In this document: positions 59,129-64,000 of the stretch, piece by piece | How the letters are laid out: each line of letters begins with the position of its first letter | Position numbering within the stretch: the stretch's first letter is position 1 | Assembly (NCBI RefSeq): GCF_000686025.1 | Contig: NZ_JMLQ01000009.1 | Location: forward strand, 1 to 64,000 | DNA from: Rhodococcus sp. UNC23MFCrub1.1 | GTDB taxonomy: Bacteria; Actinomycetota; Actinomycetes; Mycobacteriales; Mycobacteriaceae | Direction: 5' to 3' | DNA length: 64,000 bases | Program-made: the position numbers and the translations under genes | The notes under the pieces: generated by a model | The model's input: the letters and a program-made list of their open reading frames with translations, nothing else | Told to the model about the DNA's origin: nothing | The model's database searches: none

Positions 59129-60038
59129 GCCCTTCCTGCACTACAGTCGCCACCAATTCTCCTCCGCGCGAGAAGAATCGGCCGGTGGCCAGTCCGCGGG
59201 ACCCCGCGGCGACCGGCGACTCGGTGGCGTAGAGCATCCACTCGTCGAAGCGGAACGGACGGTGGAACCAGATGGAATGGTTCACCGTCGCGGCCACGAT
59301 GCGGTCGAAACCCCAGGAGAGACCGTGTGTGGTGATGATCGAGTCGAGCACCGTCGTGTCCGACGCGTATCCCATCGTGGCGACGTGCAGAGCGGGATCG
59401 TCGGGCAGCGGACCGTCGGACTTCATCCATACCCTGTTGTGGTTCGACCGTTCTCCGGTGCCCTTCATGATCCAGGCCGGATCATTGGCGTACCGCATGT
59501 CGATCGGCTTCAGCGCGTCCACGAACATCTTCAGACGGTCCTCGTACCCGTCGAAATGGTTGCCCAGCGGCGGCAGCGATTCCGGGTACTCCACCTCGGG
59601 CCACTCGACGCTGTGCTCGAGGCCGCCGCGCGAGTCCTGGTAGGCGGCGAGCATGACGAACAGCTCCTCGTCACCCTGGTAAGCCGTCACCTGACGGTTG
59701 GCGAAGGCGCGGCCGTCACGATGACGTTCCACGCGGAAAGTGATGTCTCGCTTGACATCTCCGCCGCGAATGAAGTGTGCGTTGATGGCGTGGATCGGCC
59801 TCGCCCCGCTGACGGTGCGGCCGGCCGCGACCAGCGCCTGGGCGACCAGCTGTCCGCCGAACGTTCTGCTCCCGACCTCTGCCGGGTGACGGCCGACGTA
59901 GGTGTTCTCGTCGACCTCCGTGAGGTCGAGGATGTCCAGCAACACGTCGAGGTCGCGTGAGCGCCCCGCCGTGGCGATCGGCGCGTCCCCCCGACGCGCC
60001 GATTCCGGTCTGTCGACCGTTCCCCCCAGTTCGGTCAC
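59103..60038 (-). CDS. tesB: acyl-CoA thioesterase II
   Basis: Hydrolyses acyl-CoA to fatty acid and CoA. The 311-aa protein has the double hot-dog TesB fold with RTFGGQLVAQALVAAGRTV, the HAINAHFIRGGD stretch, and the second half ATVNHSIWFHRPFRFDEWMLYATESP with SRGLATGRFFSRGGELVAT. GTG 60038 directly follows the pyk stop codon (TAAGTG). Confidence 0.94.
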   Translation of the reverse strand: MTELGGTVDRPESARRGDAPIATAGRSRDLDVLLDILDLTEVDENTYVGRHPAEVGSRTFGGQLVAQALVAAGRTVSGARPIHAINAHFIRGGDVKRDITFRVERHRDGRAFANRQVTAYQGDEELFVMLAAYQDSRGGLEHSVEWPEVEYPESLPPLGNHFDGYEDRLKMFVDALKPIDMRYANDPAWIMKGTGERSNHNRVWMKSDGPLPDDPALHVATMGYASDTTVLDSIITTHGLSWGFDRIVAATVNHSIWFHRPFRFDEWMLYATESPVAAGSRGLATGRFFSRGGELVATVVQEGLIRHFPAR

Positions 60039-61457
60039 TTACCGGTCCTCTTCTCCGATTCGGTGCACGTGGATCAAGTTGGTGGAGCCTACAGTGCCGG
60101 GAGGCGCACCGGCGACGATCACGACCTGGTCGCCGCGGTGATAACGGTCGAGCTCGAGCAACGACTTGTCGACCTCACGCACCATGCCGTCGGTGGTGTC
60201 GACGAACGGCACCAGGAACGTCTCGGTGCCCCAGGTCAGAGCGAGCTGACTGCGCACCTCGGGGATGGACGTGAAGGCCAGCAGCGGCAGCCGCGAATGC
60301 AGACGCGCCATGCGCCGCACGGTGTCACCGGACTGCGTGAAGGCGACGAGAGCGCGTGCGTCGAGCCGCTCTCCGATGTCGCGAGCCGCGTAGGAGATGA
60401 CGCCGCGCTTGGTGCGCGGAGTGTGGGTGAGCGCCGGAACCGCGTCGCCCTCCATCTCGACGGTCTCCACGATGCGTGCCATCGTGCGCACCGTCTCCAT
60501 GACGAACTTGCCGACGGAGGTCTCGCCGGACAGCATGACGGCGTCGGTGCCGTCGAGCACCGCGTTCGCGACGTCGGACGCCTCCGCGCGGGTGGGACGC
60601 GAGTTCTCGATCATCGACTCGAGCATCTGCGTGGCGACGATGACAGGCTTGGCGTTGGCGCGCGCGATCTGGATGGCGCGCTTCTGCACCAGCGGCACCT
60701 GCTCGAGCGGGAGCTCGACACCGAGGTCACCACGCGCGACCATCACCGCGTCGAACGCGAGGACGATGGCCTCGAGGTTGTCGACCGCTTCCGGCTTCTC
60801 GATCTTGGCGATGACGGGGACCCGGCGGCCCACCCGGTCCATGATCGCGTGCACCAGCTCGACGTCGGCCGGCGACCGCACGAACGACAGTGCGATGAAG
60901 TCGACTCCCAGGGCCAGAGCGAACTCGAGATCCTCGGTGTCCTTGTCCGACATGGCGGGAACCGACACGTCCATGCCGGGGAGGGACACGCCCTTGTTGT
61001 TGCTGACGGGGCCGCCCTCGGTCACGCGGCAGAGGACGTCGTTGCCCTCGACACCGGTGACGACCAGACCGACCTTGCCGTCGTCGACGAGGAGGCGATC
61101 GCCTTCCTTGGCGTCCTGCGCGAGTTCCTTGTAGGTGGTGGAGACCCGATCGTGGGTGCCCTCGCACTCCTCGACCGTGATGCGGATCAGCTCACCGTTG
61201 GCCCAGGTGGTCTTGCCCTCCTTGAACCGGCCGAGCCGGATCTTCGGGCCCTGCAGGTCGGCGAGGATGCCCACGGCCTTCCCGGTGGCGTTCGACGCCG
61301 CACGCACCCGCTTGTAGTTCGCCTCGTGGTCGGGGTAGTCGCCGTGGCTGAAATTCAGCCGAGCCACATCCATTCCGCTCTCGACGAGTTCCTTGATTCT
61401 CTCGTCGGTGGCAGTCGCCGGTCCCAGGGTGCATACGATCTTCGTCCGTCGGGTCAC
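60039..61457 (-). CDS. pyk: pyruvate kinase
   Basis: Last step of glycolysis, phosphoenolpyruvate to pyruvate with ATP formation. The 472-aa protein has TKIVCTLGPATATDE, MDVARLNFSHGDY, the catalytic lysine in PVIAKIEKPEAVDN, MVARGDLGVELPLEQVP and TQMLESMIENSRPTRAE. GTG start at 61457 without a ribosome site; TAGGCT ends 7 nt upstream: leaderless. Confidence 0.98.
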   Translation of the reverse strand: MTRRTKIVCTLGPATATDERIKELVESGMDVARLNFSHGDYPDHEANYKRVRAASNATGKAVGILADLQGPKIRLGRFKEGKTTWANGELIRITVEECEGTHDRVSTTYKELAQDAKEGDRLLVDDGKVGLVVTGVEGNDVLCRVTEGGPVSNNKGVSLPGMDVSVPAMSDKDTEDLEFALALGVDFIALSFVRSPADVELVHAIMDRVGRRVPVIAKIEKPEAVDNLEAIVLAFDAVMVARGDLGVELPLEQVPLVQKRAIQIARANAKPVIVATQMLESMIENSRPTRAEASDVANAVLDGTDAVMLSGETSVGKFVMETVRTMARIVETVEMEGDAVPALTHTPRTKRGVISYAARDIGERLDARALVAFTQSGDTVRRMARLHSRLPLLAFTSIPEVRSQLALTWGTETFLVPFVDTTDGMVREVDKSLLELDRYHRGDQVVIVAGAPPGTVGSTNLIHVHRIGEEDR

Positions 61458-61464
61458 GGGCGCA

Positions 61465-61470
61465 AGCCTA
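61465..61470 (-). promoter_or_regulatory. pyk -10 box (leaderless start)
   Basis: TAGGCT on the minus strand ends 7 nt before the GTG at 61457. No good -35 is visible, which may mean an activator is used. Confidence 0.55.
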
Positions 61471-61526
61471 GTCCCCGCCGGACCCGATTCCTATCGACGA
61501 CGCCGCTCTATGTCCTGACAATTGGG

Positions 61527-61540
61527 CTACTGGCCAGTAG
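61527..61540. promoter_or_regulatory. 14-nt palindrome upstream of pyk
   Basis: CTACTGGCCAGTAG is a perfect palindrome centred about 57 nt upstream of the predicted pyk transcription start (position about 61457) within the 99-nt gap. TetR- or MarR-type regulators bind sites of this form. Its regulator is unknown. Confidence 0.5.
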
Positions 61541-61556
61541 TTAACCGGGAGGTCGT

Positions 61557-62282
61557 TCAGGGTTTGAGAAGTCGGCCGTTCCCGTCGCGGACCTTGCTCA
61601 CGAGCATCACGATGCCGTCGACGAGGCACCACAGCCAGACGGCCGCGTAGAGCGGGATACCGATCAACGCGCCGATGATCGTCACGGTCAGCAGGACGCT
61701 CACGATGAACGACACGAGCTGCGCGACGCCGAGCACCGTCGAGCCGATGTAGAACCGGCCGATGCCGAGCGGCAGACCGAAGAGCAGCGGGGCCAACTGG
61801 AGAACACCTGCCGTCACCTTCGACTTGTCGCCGAACGGTTCACCCGTCCCCATGTCTCGACCGAACGGCGCCATCGGATCGACGCCGTGGCCGCCCGCGA
61901 ACGGTGGCTGCCCGTACTGCGGCTGCTGACCGTACTGGGGCTGCCCGTACTGCGGCTGGGCGTACTGGGGCTGACCGTATTGGGGCTGGGCGTACGGGGT
62001 GTCCGCGGCCGGCCGTGCGGACCAGTCCGTCGACTCGGGCTCACGATTCCAGGAGCCGTACTCGCCGACCGGGTAGCCGAAGGCAGCCGTGTCACCGGCC
62101 GACGGTTCGGGGTACGTCCCGGGCGACGGGTAGGACGGGTAGGCGCCGGAACCCGGACCCTCGCCGAAACTGGCGTTGGTGTTCCACCCCGGACCGGGAG
62201 TGCTCCCGGTGACGTCGTCGGACCCCACGGGGTCCGAGCCGGTCGACTTCTTCGTCAGGTCAGGCTTGTCCGGATCGGTCAC
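61557..62282 (-). CDS. TM2-domain protein with PQYGQ repeats
   Basis: A 241-aa protein. The N-terminal 155 residues are low-complexity, rich in Gly, Pro, Tyr and Gln, including six or so tandem [10 protein letters not shown] units at about 98-130. The C-terminus is a TM2 domain with two or three helices (about 165-235: [37 protein letters not shown]). It overlaps lgt by 23 nt; the GTG at 62282 has GAGGA 8 nt upstream, and a GTG at 62297 is an alternative. It corresponds in position to M. tuberculosis Rv1616. Confidence 0.85.
   Translation of the reverse strand: MTDPDKPDLTKKSTGSDPVGSDDVTGSTPGPGWNTNASFGEGPGSGAYPSYPSPGTYPEPSAGDTAAFGYPVGEYGSWNREPESTDWSARPAADTPYAQPQYGQPQYAQPQYGQPQYGQQPQYGQPPFAGGHGVDPMAPFGRDMGTGEPFGDKSKVTAGVLQLAPLLFGLPLGIGRFYIGSTVLGVAQLVSFIVSVLLTVTIIGALIGIPLYAAVWLWCLVDGIVMLVSKVRDGNGRLLKP
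61905..61995. repeat. 15-nt tandem repeats inside the TM2 gene
   Basis: Imperfect 15-nt units (e.g. GTACTGGGGCTG plus three bases) encode the PQYGQ repeats. Copy number may vary between strains. Confidence 0.75.
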
Positions 62283-63273
62283 GTCCCTCGTCCTCACTCG
62301 TCGTCGGGGTGGTCACCTCGTCGGTGGATCGGTCCTCGTCCTTCGCCGGAGCATCGGCGTCCGCCTCGTCCGTCATCTCGCCGTCAGGCTCGACCTCGTC
62401 GGTCCGGGTGCGCAGCGTGGCCGGTTCCTCACGACCCTTGGGCGCGAGGACGACGTACGCCAGCGCGAGCAGGAAGACGATGCCGGAGGTGAACGAGTTG
62501 ACGCGGATGCCGCCGATCAGCGTCGCGAAGTCGCTGCGCATCAGCTCGATGACGAAGCGTCCGGCGCAGTAGCCCGCGACGTACAGGGCGAAGATGCGGC
62601 CGTGTCCGAGGCGGAAGCGACGGTCGACCAGCACCAGGAGCACGACGACAACGACGTTCCACAACAGTTCGTAGAGGAACGTCGGATGCACGACCCGCTC
62701 GACGATTCCGGTGGAGACGCCGGCGAGGGAGTCGACCCGACCGTTGGCGTCGACGCGTTCGTAGATCTCGAGGCCCCACGGCAGGGTGGTGTCGCGTCCG
62801 TAGAGCTCCTGGTTGAAGTAGTTGCCGATGCGGCCGATGGCCTGCGCGAGGAGGATGCCCGGCGCGACGGCGTCGCCGAAGGCCGGGAGCGGTATCCCGC
62901 GTCGCCTGCAGGCGATCCACGCGCCGACACCACCCAGGAAGACGGCGCCCCAGATGCCGAGACCGCCCTGCCAGATCTTGAGGGCGTCGATCGGATTGCC
63001 ACCCTCGCCGAAGTACGTCGGCGCGTCGGTGATGACGTGGTAGAGCCGACCGCCGATGAGACCGAACGGCACGGCCCACACGGCGACGTCGAGGACGGTC
63101 CCCTTGTCGCCGCCGCGGGCGACCCAGCGGCGGTCACCCCACACGATCGCGACGACGATGCCGACGATGATGAAGAAGGCGTACGCCCGCAGTGCGAGCG
63201 GCCCGACGTACCAGACGCCCTGCGGCGGACTGGGGATGTAGGCGAGCACGGCGGTGTTCGCCGCGAGCATCAC
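62260..63273 (-). CDS. lgt: prolipoprotein diacylglyceryl transferase
   Basis: Adds diacylglycerol to the lipobox cysteine of prelipoproteins, such as LivK of this window. The 337-aa membrane protein has seven helices and the Lgt signature [16 protein letters not shown]; the essential Arg/Glu/Tyr residues lie in that segment and in [11 protein letters not shown]. It ends in a roughly 65-residue acidic, probably cytoplasmic tail. GTG 63273 overlaps the trpA stop (GTGA); ATG 63270 is an alternative. Confidence 0.96.
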   Translation of the reverse strand: MMLAANTAVLAYIPSPPQGVWYVGPLALRAYAFFIIVGIVVAIVWGDRRWVARGGDKGTVLDVAVWAVPFGLIGGRLYHVITDAPTYFGEGGNPIDALKIWQGGLGIWGAVFLGGVGAWIACRRRGIPLPAFGDAVAPGILLAQAIGRIGNYFNQELYGRDTTLPWGLEIYERVDANGRVDSLAGVSTGIVERVVHPTFLYELLWNVVVVVLLVLVDRRFRLGHGRIFALYVAGYCAGRFVIELMRSDFATLIGGIRVNSFTSGIVFLLALAYVVLAPKGREEPATLRTRTDEVEPDGEMTDEADADAPAKDEDRSTDEVTTPTTSEDEGRDRSGQA

Positions 63274-64000
63274 GACGCGGCCTTCGCCGACCGCACGCCC
63301 TCGGCGAGTTCTGCGGTGAGCGCGGAGACGGCGCCGACACCCTGGTCGACGGCGGAGACGAGCGCGGATCCGACGATGACGGCGTCGGCGTACGCGGCGA
63401 TCTCCGCGGCCTGGGCACCGGAACGCACCCCGAGGCCGATGCCGATGGGGATGTCGGAGTGCACGCGGATGCGGGACACCAGTGCGGGCGCGGCAGAGGA
63501 CACCGCATCGCGGGCACCCGTCACGCCCATGGTCGACGCGGCGTAGACGAAACCGCTGCTCGACTGCACGGTGCGCGAGAGACGCTCCTCCGTCGACGAC
63601 GGTGCGACGAGGAAGATGCGATCGAGCCCCTGCTCCTCGGAGGCGCCGAGCCAGTCGCCGGCCTCGTCGGGGATCAGGTCCGGCGTGATCATGCCGAGGC
63701 CGCCCGCCGACGCGAGATTCGCGGCGAACTCGGTCACGCCGTACTTCATGACCGGGTTCCAGTACGTCATGACGACGGCCTTGCCACCGGCGTCGGCGAT
63801 GGCCTCGACCACGGTGAAGACGTCGCGGACGCGGGCGCCGTTGGCCAGGGCGCGCCCTGCGGCGGCCGCGATGGTGGGGCCGTCCATGACGGGATCGGAG
63901 TACGGGACGCCGACCTCGATGATGTCGCAGCCGCTGTCGACGAGCGCGCGCACGGCGTCGATCGACTCGGGCACCGTCGGGAACCCGGCGGGCAGGTAGC
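63270..64000 (-). CDS. trpA: tryptophan synthase alpha subunit (5' end beyond window)
   Basis: Splits indole-3-glycerol phosphate to indole and glyceraldehyde 3-phosphate. The visible 243 residues start inside [12 protein letters not shown] and include [18 protein letters not shown] with the two catalytic acids, [26 protein letters not shown] and GIGLGVRS. The reading frame is open to the right edge, so only the start is missing. lgt follows with an overlap. Confidence 0.97.
   Translation of the reverse strand, partial: YLPAGFPTVPESIDAVRALVDSGCDIIEVGVPYSDPVMDGPTIAAAAGRALANGARVRDVFTVVEAIADAGGKAVVMTYWNPVMKYGVTEFAANLASAGGLGMITPDLIPDEAGDWLGASEEQGLDRIFLVAPSSTEERLSRTVQSSSGFVYAASTMGVTGARDAVSSAAPALVSRIRVHSDIPIGIGLGVRSGAQAAEIAAYADAVIVGSALVSAVDQGVGAVSALTAELAEGVRSAKAAS

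Noticed and set aside
61501..61530. TTGTCAGGA upstream of pyk as a DNA-damage promoter
   Set aside because: The -35-like half matches TTGTCR, but 8 nt further there is GGCGTC, not TAnnnT.
61905..61995. Tandem 15-nt repeats as a CRISPR array
   Set aside because: No spacers, units are imperfect and in frame, coding for PQYGQ in the TM2 protein; no cas genes.

Overview
The window is about 64 kb of a high-GC chromosome from a Rhodococcus-like actinobacterium (order Mycobacteriales). Three things point there. The 16S rRNA 5' end at the left edge has a Rhodococcus-type sequence. GTG starts and 4-nt gene overlaps are very common. As far as I recall, the gene order follows the Mycobacterium tuberculosis chromosome between about Rv1613 and Rv1659 plus Rv1683-Rv1689, in opposite orientation and without the polyketide genes that lie between those blocks in M. 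tuberculosis. It is core chromosome: I see no insertion sequence, prophage, integrase or CRISPR array.

Layout from left to right. 1-720: start of an rRNA operon running off the left edge, with two sigma-70-type promoters. 835-6064: tyrS, a 3-methyladenine glycosylase, a Trm112-like protein and a 987-aa hydrolase/acyl-CoA-synthetase fusion, all on the minus strand. 6168-14716: a complete arginine operon argC-J-B-D-F-R-G-H. 14765-20678: pheST, an rRNA methyltransferase and infC-rpmI-rplT. 21180-29545: DUF1844 protein, uvrA, a metallo-beta-lactamase-fold enzyme, a DoxX protein with a helical repeat tail, a HelD/HelR-type motor and a universal stress protein. 29673-33442: a fused peptidase/ABC ATPase and its permease. 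33500-42292: uvrB, ATP-dependent DNA ligase, a DUF402 protein, coaE, a small unknown protein, rpsA and a methyltransferase. 42297-46564: orphan dehydrogenase, 2'-5' RNA ligase-like protein, an EamA transporter with a 41-aa leader gene, a GlxA-type regulator and thioredoxin. 46646-56073: polA, a branched-chain amino acid ABC transporter (livHMGF, with livK convergent) and the ANTAR regulator pdtaR. 56223-64000: tRNA-Leu, a small unknown gene, the DUF1772/glycosylase/DUF1275 operon, two small HTH regulators, tesB, pyk, a TM2 protein, lgt and the start-less trpA.

The regulatory sequence is the most informative part. uvrA, uvrB, polA and the DNA ligase each carry a promoter matching the RecA-independent DNA-damage (PafBC/RecA-NDp) consensus, TGTCR-type box, 8-nt spacer, TAnnnT. 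At least ten genes have a -10 hexamer ending 6-7 nt before the start codon with no Shine-Dalgarno sequence, which predicts leaderless mRNAs. argC combines a leaderless promoter with an overlapping ARG box. infC starts with ATC behind a perfect Shine-Dalgarno sequence and has a terminator-like hairpin in its leader. The most unusual proteins are the membrane-anchored peptidase/ABC ATPase fusion, the LivH permease with an extra secreted beta-domain, and the DoxX protein with nine 11-residue repeats and a lysine-rich tail.
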